A stretch of DNA of 64,000 bases from Verrucomicrobiaceae bacterium (GTDB taxonomy: Bacteria; Verrucomicrobiota; Verrucomicrobiia; Verrucomicrobiales; Verrucomicrobiaceae). The notes under the pieces were generated by a model. It had not been told where the DNA came from. It saw only the letters and a list, made by a program, of their open reading frames with translations, and did not search any database. The stretch covers positions 124,001 to 188,000 of the forward strand of contig JAIXYN010000022.1 of assembly GCA_027490195.1 (NCBI GenBank). Direction: 5' to 3'. Both the position numbers and the translations under genes were made by a program. Positions 9,201-16,734 of the stretch are shown here, piece by piece; the first letter of the stretch is position 1; each line of letters begins with the position of its first letter.

Positions 9201-9913
9201 CGCACCAGGATGGAAATGCTGCCCGTGTTTTTCAGCAGCACGAGGTTTTGAAACCGGAACGCCACCACGGAGCAGTCCTCCGAAAGCGAACGCAGCAGCA
9301 CATCGCAGTTCTTCGTGGCACCAATGCGCAGCGTGTCCAGCGGCTGGCCGCCCTTGGTGGAAAAGCCCTCCTCCGGCGGTTTGTCTCCGGCATTGAGCTG
9401 ATAAACGATGTCGATGGCCTGGGCGGCGATGCCCAGGTTCGTCATGAAGAGGTAGAACTCCACCATCTGCCGCTGATTCTGCTGCGCGCGCGAGATGAGA
9501 AGATAGAGCTGCACGCCCAGCAGGATTTTTTGCTCCTGTGTGAGCTTCTGGCTCAGCTCCTTGGCACGTTGCGTCAGATCCTGCGGCTCCTGCAGCGCCT
9601 CAAAGTAGAGGCGGCGCATGTCGGCGTAGATCGCCTCCGGGTAGTCATAGCGCAGGTAGCCGAGGCTGGATTCGACTTCCTCTTCCTCGATGTTTCCATC
9701 CAGCTTGCTGAAGGCGGCGAAGACTTCGATCAGCACCGGCAGCATGGTGTTGGCCGTGGCAGCCGAGGCGGCGGACACTTGCGGCTCGCCGTTCCAAAGA
9801 TGGGCCCAACGATCTGGCGACCACCATGGCAGCTCCGCCGGACCATGAACTCCATTCGCAGAGGACTGCGGGTTAGTGTTCAACATTTTGGCGAGTTTTT
9901 TGACCAAGCTCAT
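6251..9913 (-). CDS. ABCG-type ABC transporter fusion: TerB-like helical domain, beta-rich region, ATPase, ABC-2 permease
   Basis: About 1220 aa from the ATG at 9913 (MSLVKKLAKML); an upstream in-frame ATG at 9991 gives an unlikely N-terminus. Residues ~40-160 form an all-helical region with an acidic FSKLDGNIEEEE loop like TerB/DjlA domains. Residues ~190-480 look beta-rich and FHA-like (TLRIGATKNCDVLL, RITLNDGDTITLG). The ATPase has Walker A GPSGCGKST (about 500), signature LSGGERKRLNAG, Walker B VYLFDEPTSGLSS and H-loop TSIHQPSS. The C-terminus has six hydrophobic helices, the first near 840 and the last near 1207. ATPase-before-permease order matches ABCG half transporters, which export lipids or polyketides. 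Unusually large; the substrate is unknown. Confidence 0.88.
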   Translation of the reverse strand: MSLVKKLAKMLNTNPQSSANGVHGPAELPWWSPDRWAHLWNGEPQVSAASAATANTMLPVLIEVFAAFSKLDGNIEEEEVESSLGYLRYDYPEAIYADMRRLYFEALQEPQDLTQRAKELSQKLTQEQKILLGVQLYLLISRAQQNQRQMVEFYLFMTNLGIAAQAIDIVYQLNAGDKPPEEGFSTKGGQPLDTLRIGATKNCDVLLRSLSEDCSVVAFRFQNLVLLKNTGSISILVRSRRQPPGEFSRLYPGERVVLEDVTLDYNDLITYFNSKKTLSGTQIYLTLTESGSAEIAPQRTRGTNLRLSFGLGVTVEALRTTKATLNGVVLSSGTVVEASIEDSLIAHGEVEISLRDLRVRAQEFGGQFRLEGSRNTYLVSNKPELLDEGDILLSEDTDGEILLRIECNYAQKTGVLEVLRSSRPLYIGIIPVRDRITLNDGDTITLGEGQYLRCHFADRIIEEERNTVRQIEVRELSHRFDGRDTAQDGVSFLARRGEMICVMGPSGCGKSTLLRILGGQLKPKGGEVLMNGMALYDNLHNLTPYIAYIPQEDAFDPLLKVQENLDFSVAVRCPHLKTEERRKRVDAKLAELGLADLRDRLAGTPQQKFLSGGERKRLNAGLDMIGISDVYLFDEPTSGLSSKDSEHVLEIIRSLARNKIVITSIHQPSSRLLQMFDKALLLDKGGKLAYFGTPQGMIEYFWRVYHTETGQSGDAEAQPPEKLTPDFVFDVLETPLRDISGDIIHERSADGHLVAARRFPPNFWRDSYQRHLIMESMAKQKSAPGSTSLIARPKRDESQSASRMRSTPKPPKHTFREESILFFTLLKRAFLSKLRNRTNLLTTLLEAPLLAWIISSVLKYSEEEHYTFATAFHIPTYLFMSLVVAMFLGLTNSADEIIRDRHTLSRERNHNLRTFYYLSGKIISLSTFALIQCVIYLLIGNWVLEIRDMFLIHLWWMFLTSLTGVCLGLFISSIVSDNRTAVNAIPLLLIPQIILGGALIKYEEMNKNLDLVYSVGKWLKKSGNDEENASKLKVPFICQFMPLRWSYEGMVISQSKLNPLTRNQDFLDERIQSLLPPSGADMSDRQRHELELTKQSLAVVSGLYAENPREISKRLGSIRDAVLSGRIEPPMLDSMLQQNDGVSAEEIYVNRKVLDLVTKAEMEREDYRRKTSPNVFFGTRKMYLGTKYNTLWINSIVILFTLSLIIAAVELSLRRQLTKV

Positions 9914-10019
9914 GCGGTGAATTTCGTGGCAGGCCGAGGCGGCTGCGGGGCGGACGCGACTATGGAGATCGTTTGCACAAACACAACTCACGAGACGCGA
10001 ATGCCTCTTTCAAAGGCAC

Positions 10020-10048
10020 AAAAAAAGCGGCCCGGGTGCCCGGGCCGC
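10020..10048 (-). terminator. Rho-independent terminator
   Basis: A perfect 10-bp GC stem (arms 10039-10048 and 10027-10036, loop of 2 nt by strict pairing) is followed on the minus strand by seven T (10020-10026). It ends transcription of the minus-strand repeat protein gene that stops at 10078 and separates it from the ABC transporter gene starting at 9913. Confidence 0.88.
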
Positions 10049-10077
10049 CATGCAATGGATTTTACCACGTGCCTGCC

Positions 10078-11346
10078 TCACACGCTGCGATCACGCCGAT
10101 CACCTTCGCGGCCCTGCTGATGCTGCATCGGCGGCGGTCCCTCTGGGGCACGCTCACCGCGCTGAGAAGGCGGCGCAAAGCGTGGACCGCCGTCATGCGG
10201 CGAAGGTCCCGGGCCACGGTCGCCGCCGTGCATGTCATTGGGCTGAGGTTGAGGCTTCGGCCCCTCGAAATGCTGAGGACCCATGCCATGGTGCTCGCCG
10301 CCGTGGTGATTTCCGAACGGCTGGGGGCCAGGGCCACGGCGCTGCTCAAAGCGGGGCGCAGGGCCGCGAGGGCCGCCGAATCTCGAACCTCCACGCGAAC
10401 TGCCGAACTGCTGCGGCTGCTGCCGTCCGCCAAAGCGATGCCCCATCCTGCCCTCTGGGCTGCGGCCCCGGTGCGCCTGCCCATCCTGCGGGCCGCCCTG
10501 CGGTGAGCGGAAACCTTCGCCGCCACGCGGTGCGCCAAAAGCTCCGCGCTGGGCAAAAGACTGCGGACCACGACCTTCCAAACGAGGCCGGAAACCGCCC
10601 TGCTCATTGCCACGCGGCCCTGGAGGTTGGCGGAAATGATCCTGACGGCCTGCATGCTCCTGCCCCCGGTGGCCTTCATGCGGTGGGTTCATCGCACCAC
10701 GATTGCCCTGCGGCTCTACGCGTTGTGGCTCTGCACGTTGCGGCTCTCCGCGCTGTGGCTCTCCGCGCTGTGGCTCTCCGCGTTGTGATTCTCCACGTTG
10801 CGGCTCTCTGCGTTGCGGCTCTCCACGTTGCGGCTCTCTGCGTTGCGGCTCTCCGCGTTGTGGCTCTCCGCGTTGTGGTTCTCCACGTTGTGGTTCTCCA
10901 CGTTGTGGTTCTCCACGTTGTGGTTCTCCACGTTGTGGTTCTCCACGTTGTGGCTCTGCGCGTTGTGGTTCTCCACGTTGTGGCTCGCCACCTTGCAGGC
11001 CATCCATGGGCGGACGGCGAAAGCCATCGCGGCCATGTTCAGGGCCGCGATTCTGCGGCGGATTCTCCGGTCCGCGCCGCCCATCGCGCTGCGGCTGCGC
11101 GCCATCGCGCGGACCTGCCATGTCCGGGCGGCGCTGAGGCTCAGGACGGGATGCATTGCCATCCCGCTGCTCGCCGGGGCGCGGCTGATTCTGCGGCGCA
11201 GGGGCGGGAGGAAGTGGGTCCTTCTGAGGGGCCGCCACCGGTGGCGGAGGCTGGTCTGCGGGCTTGGCATCCTGAGCTTGCAACGGCGCGACGCTGAGAG
11301 CGAGCGCACCACAAAGCCAGGAGAGTCGGTTGGTTTTGGATTTCAT
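10078..11346 (-). CDS. Secreted Pro/Gln/Arg/Gly-rich protein with GEPQR pentapeptide array
   Basis: 422 aa from the ATG at 11346; this start gives a clear signal peptide (MKSKTNRLSWLCGALALSVA, cleavage near LQAQ). The mature protein is low-complexity throughout. There is a Pro-rich segment, then a run of 18 consecutive five-residue units of consensus GEPQR (first position also A, R or V), and then a His/Gly/Arg/Gln-rich tail (GSRFGGPRGP, HHGGEHHGMG). No enzymatic domain is present. The composition suggests a strongly basic, disordered exported protein, perhaps binding anionic polymers at the cell surface; that is inference. A strong terminator follows at 10020-10048. Confidence 0.7.
   Translation of the reverse strand: MKSKTNRLSWLCGALALSVAPLQAQDAKPADQPPPPVAAPQKDPLPPAPAPQNQPRPGEQRDGNASRPEPQRRPDMAGPRDGAQPQRDGRRGPENPPQNRGPEHGRDGFRRPPMDGLQGGEPQRGEPQRAEPQRGEPQRGEPQRGEPQRGEPQRGEPQRGEPQRGEPQRREPQRGEPQRREPQRGESQRGEPQRGEPQRGEPQRAEPQRVEPQGNRGAMNPPHEGHRGQEHAGRQDHFRQPPGPRGNEQGGFRPRLEGRGPQSFAQRGAFGAPRGGEGFRSPQGGPQDGQAHRGRSPEGRMGHRFGGRQQPQQFGSSRGGSRFGGPRGPAPRFEQRRGPGPQPFGNHHGGEHHGMGPQHFEGPKPQPQPNDMHGGDRGPGPSPHDGGPRFAPPSQRGERAPEGPPPMQHQQGREGDRRDRSV
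10708..10989. repeat. 15-bp tandem repeat array (18 full units plus a partial)
   Basis: From 10720 the plus strand repeats a 15-bp unit of the form (a/g)cgttgtgg(c/t)tctcc without interruption to 10989, preceded by a 12-bp partial unit. On the minus strand each unit encodes GEPQR or a one-residue variant (AEPQR, REPQR, GESQR, VEPQ). The central units around 10870-10944 are nearly identical at DNA level, which points to recent slippage expansion. Confidence 0.92.
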
Positions 11347-11634
11347 GAGAGAGCTGTTTTGGTTGACTGCGGAAGCATAAACTCCCGTCAGTGGCAAGAG
11401 TTTCACACGCCTGCACCTCTCCGGTGAATCCGGGTTAAAAAACATCAGCAACGGCGCTGCACCAGGACCGCCAGCCCCCCCCCTCCAAATACCCCTTTCG
11501 CAGCGTTGAAATTGGTTGATTCTGCCTGCCAGCCGAGCCCTATTCTCCTTTTTGAGAATCTTGAATTGACTCAATCCTGCGAAACGTTTAGCTTATTTAA
11601 CAATCAACCATGCCTCTCACTTCACGAAATTAAT

Positions 11635-12990
11635 ATGGCTAAACTAGTAATCATAGACGACGAAGCCGCCATTCTCGAACTCATGACCAAGCTTTGCAAA
11701 GCTGCGGGTCACCAAGTTTTCGGCTGTACCACCGGCATTGACGGCATTGCGGCCATCCGTTCCAACCAGCCCGACCTCGTCATTGTGGACCTGCGCATCG
11801 GCGATGTGAATGGCCTAGATCTCGTCAGCATGTGCAAGGATCAGTTCCCCAATACGGCTGTCATCATGGTCACGGGCCATGGCAGCGTGGAAACTGCCGT
11901 GGAAGCCATGCGCCTCGGGGCCTTCGACTACCTTACCAAGCCCTTCGATCTGGGCGATCTGATCAAGACGGTGAATCAGGCCCTGCAGCGCAACGGCATC
12001 GCGGCCGCCACGCCCGCCAGCATTCCCAGCACCACGCTGCGCTCCGCCTCATCTTCGAAACTCATCGGTCACAGCGATGCGATTCAGCGCATTTTTGACA
12101 TCGTGCGCCGCGTGGCCAACAACGACAGCCCTGTCCTCCTTGAAGGCGAATTCGGCGTGGGCAAGCACATGGTCGCCCGCGCCCTGCATGAGGCCAGCCG
12201 CCGCAGCAACTCCCCTTATAAGGAGCTTCAGTGCAGCGCCATGCCGGAAGACGCGCTCGAAACCGAGCTCTTCAGCCAGACCGCCATCTTCAATCGCGCC
12301 TCCGGTGGCACCATCCATCTGGCAGAGGTCAATCAGCTCCCGGCCCGCATTCAGGCCCAGCTCAACACCTTTCTCGATGAAGCGCAGTCCAAGAAAGGCT
12401 GGGGCAACGGTTCCAGTGGCGTGGACTTCCGCCTCGTGGTCTCCAGCACGACCTCTCTCGAAGATGCCGTGAAGGCGGGCAAATTCCGCGAAGACTTGTA
12501 CTACAAGCTCTCTGTGGTGCCCCTCAAGATCCCGCCGCTGCGTGAGCGCCGCGTGGACGTGCGCCCGCTGGTCGAGCATTTCCTCAAAGACCTCGCCGAC
12601 CGCACCGACGCCAAGCCCAAGACCATCGACACCGGGGCCATCGAATTCCTGGAGAAGTACAATTGGCCCGGCAACGTCAGCGAGCTGCGCAATGCCATCG
12701 AGCGCGCCTGCGCCTTTGCGGAAAACGACCGCGTCCGCCCCTCCGACCTGCCGGCCAAAGTCACCCAGCAGATCGAGATTCCCACCCCTTCCACCACCGA
12801 GGGCATCACCAAGCTCCCCATCGGCTCCACGCTCGATGACTTCATCAAGGGCCAGGAGCGCGCCTTCATTCAGGAAACCCTCAAGTACAACAGTGGCTCC
12901 CGCGAAAAGACCGCCAGCATGCTCGGCGTCTCCATCGCCACCCTCTACCGCAAGATGGGCCTCAACGTCGAGCGCAAGACCACGTCATAG
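11635..12990 (+). CDS. NtrC-family response regulator lacking the sigma-54 contact motif
   Basis: 451 aa from the ATG at 11635. An N-terminal receiver domain (residues 3-118) has the acidic pair DDE, phospho-acceptor Asp52 (IVDLR), the Thr in MVTGHG and the Lys in YLTKPFD. The central AAA+ domain keeps Walker A GEFGVGKHM (about 170), the arginine-finger region (FREDLYYKLSVVPLKIPPLRER) and the NWPGNVSELRN sensor segment. The GAFTGA loop expected after ELF is absent (ELFSQTAIFNRASGG), and Walker B reads GTIHLAE instead of GTLFLDE. A Fis-type helix-turn-helix (KTASMLGVSIATLYRKMGL) ends the protein. It probably binds DNA but cannot engage sigma-54 in the normal way. No cognate kinase is adjacent; a terminator follows. 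Confidence 0.88.
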   Translation: MAKLVIIDDEAAILELMTKLCKAAGHQVFGCTTGIDGIAAIRSNQPDLVIVDLRIGDVNGLDLVSMCKDQFPNTAVIMVTGHGSVETAVEAMRLGAFDYLTKPFDLGDLIKTVNQALQRNGIAAATPASIPSTTLRSASSSKLIGHSDAIQRIFDIVRRVANNDSPVLLEGEFGVGKHMVARALHEASRRSNSPYKELQCSAMPEDALETELFSQTAIFNRASGGTIHLAEVNQLPARIQAQLNTFLDEAQSKKGWGNGSSGVDFRLVVSSTTSLEDAVKAGKFREDLYYKLSVVPLKIPPLRERRVDVRPLVEHFLKDLADRTDAKPKTIDTGAIEFLEKYNWPGNVSELRNAIERACAFAENDRVRPSDLPAKVTQQIEIPTPSTTEGITKLPIGSTLDDFIKGQERAFIQETLKYNSGSREKTASMLGVSIATLYRKMGLNVERKTTS

Positions 12991-13021
12991 GTCCGTTGCA
13001 GCAAAGTTCAGTCAGGGCATG

Positions 13022-13052
13022 AAGCCGGCCACAGGGCCGGCTTTGTGTTTTC
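13022..13052 (+). terminator. Rho-independent terminator
   Basis: A nine-base-pair stem (AAGCCGGCC / GGCCGGCTT, loop ACAG) is followed by a T-rich tail (TTGTGTTTT). It lies 32 bp after the stop of the NtrC-like regulator. Confidence 0.8.
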
Positions 13053-13248
13053 TGGCTTCTGACGTAACAGGGCCATTCCTGGCCCCTCCGGTCTTCTGGG
13101 TTGAGGGACAGAAGGTTTGAATTCCTTTGCTCTACATTCCTTTGCTAAAATCCCGGTGCGTTCGCGCATGAACCTGAAATAGTTCCTCCCGTGAAAGAGA
13201 TGGAGGCTCTGGCAGTATTCAGTTCAGGGGTTTGCCAGAAGTTGCAGA

Positions 13249-13641
13249 ATGGGCAAACTGCCCGCACACTGCCAGTCAGCCTTTTACCACCTCCTTTTGA
13301 GCCTACCAGCCACCATCCTCTACTGCCGCTGCGCCTACGCCCAGGTCGTTCCCACCGGCGTGAAAAACGAAGTCCTGCAGAAGCTCTGCGACTCCAACGC
13401 CAGCTTTGAAACCGTCTCTGATCTCTGCGAGATGGCCGCGCACCGCGATCCCCGCCTACAGGCCATCGCCGCCTGTGGCAAGCTCCGCATCGCCGCCTGC
13501 TACCCCCGCGCCGTGAAAGGCCTCTTCCAGCAGGCCGGTTTCCCCCTCCCCGCCGACACCGAGATCCTTAACATGCGCACGCAGACGGCGCAGGAGATTG
13601 CGGATGCGCTGCTGAGTGCCGCCCCCGCGACCGTGGCCTGA
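13249..13641 (+). CDS. Small Cys-containing protein beside a ferredoxin gene, unknown function
   Basis: Up to 130 aa. The N-terminal ~15 residues are doubtful because the conserved-looking part begins at ATILYCRCAYAQVVP; a TTG at 13297 is an alternative start. It has a C-x-C pair (YCRC), a Cys in SDLCEMAA and an IAACYPRAVKGLF segment. The CYPRAVK stretch recalls the Cys-Pro-Arg loop of HdrA-like (heterodisulfide reductase) proteins, but the protein is too short to be one. It lies about 170 bp upstream of the 4Fe-4S ferredoxin gene, separated by a palindromic repeat, and may be a redox partner of it. Confidence 0.6.
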   Translation: MGKLPAHCQSAFYHLLLSLPATILYCRCAYAQVVPTGVKNEVLQKLCDSNASFETVSDLCEMAAHRDPRLQAIAACGKLRIAACYPRAVKGLFQQAGFPLPADTEILNMRTQTAQEIADALLSAAPATVA

Positions 13642-13654
13642 CTCCGCCTCCGGC

Positions 13655-13783
13655 AGAATGACGAAACCAGAATGAGGAATGACGAATCAAGTTCCAATGA
13701 CTAAGCCCAAATCCAAAGCACAGCCTTCCATGCTTGGAGCTTCGTCATTCATTCGTCATTCGACATTCTGATTTCGTCATTCC
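13655..13783. repeat. Palindromic intergenic repeat (TTCGTCATTC family)
   Basis: The arm at 13655-13687 and the arm at 13751-13783 are reverse complements with 29 of 33 positions matching, separated by about 63 bp. Both are built from copies of the decamer GAATGACGAA and its complement, and a further copy lies at 13741-13750. The RNA would fold into a long imperfect hairpin. Shorter pieces of the same word occur at 23232, 32713, 33929 and 48491, so this is a dispersed family. Confidence 0.8.
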
Positions 13784-13812
13784 TTCTGCTCCCTTCACTA
13801 CCGTTCCCGCCC

Positions 13813-14658
13813 ATGATTACTCACACCCACCGCCCGCTCCGCGTCGTCCTCTACGAGGGAAATGGCAGCATCCAGCTTCCCGCCGAGTCCCGTGCCAAGG
13901 TCATGATGGCCCTGCTGGACAAAGGCTACACCGTCACCCGCAGCAGTCTCGGCGCGCCGGCCATGCCGCATGATGAGCGCAATCTGCTCGTGCTCGGCGC
14001 CTTTGAAGGAAAAGCCCCAGCGCTGGAAGACGCCACCGGCAAGATCACCATCGACACCTGCGACATCACCGGCCTGGAGCCCGACGCCATCGTCGCGCTG
14101 GTGGACAAATCCCGCGGCGAGAAAACCATGAACGAACCCGGCAAATGGAAGCCCTGGTTCCCCGTCATCGACTACTCCCGCTGCACCAACTGCATGCAGT
14201 GCCTCAGCTTCTGCCTCTTCGATGTCTATGGCGTCAGCGACGACAACAAGATCCAGGTGCAGAACAACGACAACTGCAAGACCAACTGCCCCGCCTGCTC
14301 CCGCGTCTGCCCGGAGGTCGCCATCATGTTCCCCAAATACCAGGCGGGACCGATCAACGGCGACGAAATCAACGAGCACGAAGCCGGTCGCGAAAAGATC
14401 AAAGTGGACATCTCCTCCCTCCTCGGCGGCGACATCTACTCCGCCCTCAAAGACCGCAGCGCCGCCGCCAAATCCCGCTTCAGCAAAGAACGCAGCCCCG
14501 ACAAGGCTTTGGATGAACGGAAGAAGTGTCTGACCAAGCTGGTGGGCGATGGGTTTATTCCAGCGGATGTGCTGGCCAGTTTGCCGAGCACGGAAGAGAT
14601 TTTGAAGAAAGCGGAGATTGCGAAGGCGAGGGCGGCGGCGGCGTTGGCGGCGCAGTAG
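13813..14658 (+). CDS. 4Fe-4S dicluster ferredoxin domain protein
   Basis: 281 aa. The N-terminal ~110 residues form an unrecognised alpha/beta region (RPLRVVLYEGNGSIQLP, NLLVLGAFEGK). The central part carries two clusters: CTNCMQCLSFC (C-x2-C-x2-C-x3-C) and CKTNCPACSRVC (C-x3-C followed by x2-C-x3-C), the second with an extra residue in its first spacing and CPEVAIMFPKY after it. The C-terminal ~80 residues are charged and helical (KKAEIAKARAAAA). A cytoplasmic electron-transfer protein. The partner may be the small Cys protein at 13249-13641. Confidence 0.85.
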   Translation: MITHTHRPLRVVLYEGNGSIQLPAESRAKVMMALLDKGYTVTRSSLGAPAMPHDERNLLVLGAFEGKAPALEDATGKITIDTCDITGLEPDAIVALVDKSRGEKTMNEPGKWKPWFPVIDYSRCTNCMQCLSFCLFDVYGVSDDNKIQVQNNDNCKTNCPACSRVCPEVAIMFPKYQAGPINGDEINEHEAGREKIKVDISSLLGGDIYSALKDRSAAAKSRFSKERSPDKALDERKKCLTKLVGDGFIPADVLASLPSTEEILKKAEIAKARAAAALAAQ

Positions 14659-14745
14659 CAAGTAGGCCGTTTTGTATCGAGAGAAGCCAATGAAATGACC
14701 ATTTACCGAAGTTACACGCCGGATAAAAGTCTACAGACTAGCTTC

Positions 14746-16731
14746 CTACACGCTCGCGAACTCAGGCCAGTCAGAAGGAACCAGCCTTTTCTCCGAGTGC
14801 CAATCCTCAGCCAACGTGACAGATCGCAGGCTGCCCCATACGCTTTCGGGCGCGTGGTCGAGGACAATCACCTGAAGCCTGCCTCGAGACTTTTCCACAA
14901 TATCACCGAGGAGTTCAAACACTTTTCGCACGGCTATGATGTCACCATCATTCTTCCAAACATCTTGCTCGGCACTTCCTTCATTCAACTTTTCAGGAAA
15001 ATAGACTTGGCTAGGCTGATCGAAGACCAAAAGTGCTGGCACGGCACTCCCGCCGCCTCCCTCTAGAAAAAATCGATGCAGCGCCAATAGCGTCGAAATA
15101 TGATATGAAAGGTGGTTTGATCCGCTCCCAATACTCCACAATGCACTTTGTCCTTCTGGCCCGCTAATGCGAAGTGTCAAATCAGCAACATCCAAACAAG
15201 CAGCATTAGAAGAATGGTCATTGTCAAGCCGAGGCATGTGCTGCGAGATGTAATTGCTCACTCTTTCCAAGGCTGCATCCTGCCGTTGCTTGATGCCGCC
15301 TTCATCAATGACTCGCATTAGCTCTTCAATTTTGACCCTTAATTGCGAAATTTCCTCCGGCAAATCCCCATCGTCTTGAACTTCATCATAAAGTGATATT
15401 GCTTGGCTTAGCTGGCCCAAAAAGTGTGCAACTGTTAGCGCCCGAAACTGCCGGTCAGAAGCCTCTTTTGAACCAGATGTAATGACTTTTTTTTGCTTTT
15501 TAATGTCTCTCAGCTTTTCAGCGATTTCATCGATGTCCCTATGAATATGTTGAGTCTCTCTATCTACAGCAAGTGGCATTTCGGCAATCTGCCCAGTAGC
15601 ATTCTCTATCATCGAAAGATTTTCCTTTAGCTCACTTAGCGTCTCCACATGCGATTGAATTAAATTGCCGCAAATGGGGCAATCCGCTTTCCCATCCGAA
15701 TGCATAGATAGCCAATCTGATACACCTATGCGATCTTTCTGAATCAAAAGCGCTTGGTGATAGCCTCCAGCTCCGTCCCTGAGTCGAGACAGTCCTTCTT
15801 GCCGACCTTTTAAATCTGCCAGCTCTGCAGCTAGCTTGTCTTCCCTCGCCTCTAGTGAAACTTGTCGCTCAACCGCATCTGATATTGTAGTGCTATCAAC
15901 ATGAAAGTCATCTGCAGTTTTCAACGCCACCTGGTGTAACAGGTCCAGTACCATTTCCGGACTAAGATTGTCCGGAGCGCTACCGGAATACAAGCCAAGT
16001 TCTTCCGCCTTCGCCAATTGAGCGGACATTTGTGATTCCCATCGCAAAGAAACTTTTTGAGCCCTCTCTAAGTCGCGCACTTTGCGACGCAGTTCTCTAT
16101 TAATTCTTTCGAGCTCATACCTAGCCGCCATAACAGATGGTGTTACTGCACCCAAAACATAAGGTAGAATATTGCGGGATAATTTCAGCTTATACTCAAG
16201 TTTCTCACACCGATAAAATAACACATCACGGTTAGCAACGACGTTCTGAGGCTGAAATACAAATGCCATCATGTCACGAAAGCTCATCCTGTGATCGATG
16301 GGATGCGACACCTCACCACCAGCAAAATCAAGCTGGCTTATACCAGTTAACTTATCCAGCTGACGTTTTACAATATCAAGACGGGCATTGCCCGTTGATA
16401 TTTTCCGAGGAATCTCAATATCATACCCTTCTAGGATGTACATCTCATCAACCGCATCCCTCTCGCCCGGGTTCTTGCGCGCAAGTAACTTGGGGCCTTC
16501 CAAAGTTTCGATAAGAACCCCAAACCATTCACACGATGAACGAATAACCTTCCGGGGTATCGCGCAAGAACTCGAACATAAACAATAGTCAATAATTGGA
16601 ATAAGCGCGGACTTCCCTGTGCGGGCCTTGCCGGTCAGTACATTTACCATTCCCGGCTCAAATGGAATTACGCGCGGCTGGAACTTTGAGTCCCAAGACC
16701 ATAAAACTACCGCTCGAATGTGAAATTTCAT
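14746..16731 (-). CDS. ABC-3C system ATPase, DUF3732 family (SMC/Rad50-like)
   Basis: 661 aa. The N-terminus has Walker A GKARTGKS (34-41) preceded by the Rad50-like start FHIRAVVLWSW. A long coiled-coil middle carries a zinc-hook-like CPICGN near residue 350 (only one CxxC; Rad50 hooks pair two). The C-terminus has an ABC-signature-like GSGSNHLSYHISTLLALH and Walker B PALLVFDQPSQVYFP, the hallmark of DUF3732. It forms the motor of the ABC three-component system and should couple DNA or nucleoprotein sensing to the effector upstream. Last gene of a three-gene minus-strand operon, 3 bp after the middle component. AT-richer than its neighbours. Confidence 0.9.
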   Translation of the reverse strand: MKFHIRAVVLWSWDSKFQPRVIPFEPGMVNVLTGKARTGKSALIPIIDYCLCSSSCAIPRKVIRSSCEWFGVLIETLEGPKLLARKNPGERDAVDEMYILEGYDIEIPRKISTGNARLDIVKRQLDKLTGISQLDFAGGEVSHPIDHRMSFRDMMAFVFQPQNVVANRDVLFYRCEKLEYKLKLSRNILPYVLGAVTPSVMAARYELERINRELRRKVRDLERAQKVSLRWESQMSAQLAKAEELGLYSGSAPDNLSPEMVLDLLHQVALKTADDFHVDSTTISDAVERQVSLEAREDKLAAELADLKGRQEGLSRLRDGAGGYHQALLIQKDRIGVSDWLSMHSDGKADCPICGNLIQSHVETLSELKENLSMIENATGQIAEMPLAVDRETQHIHRDIDEIAEKLRDIKKQKKVITSGSKEASDRQFRALTVAHFLGQLSQAISLYDEVQDDGDLPEEISQLRVKIEELMRVIDEGGIKQRQDAALERVSNYISQHMPRLDNDHSSNAACLDVADLTLRISGPEGQSALWSIGSGSNHLSYHISTLLALHRFFLEGGGGSAVPALLVFDQPSQVYFPEKLNEGSAEQDVWKNDGDIIAVRKVFELLGDIVEKSRGRLQVIVLDHAPESVWGSLRSVTLAEDWHSEKRLVPSDWPEFASV

Positions 16732-16734
16732 AAA

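Noticed and set aside
10708-10989. CRISPR-like array
   Set aside because: The units are 15 bp, contiguous, without spacers, and encode a pentapeptide; it is a coding minisatellite.
10703-11427. Cys/Gly/Ser- and Leu/Trp-rich plus-strand ORFs across the repeat array
   Set aside because: They are frame shadows of the 15-bp array; the minus-strand frame has the signal peptide and terminator.
11566-11599. TTGACT box upstream of the NtrC-like gene as a promoter
   Set aside because: No good -10 at the right spacing; too weak to call.
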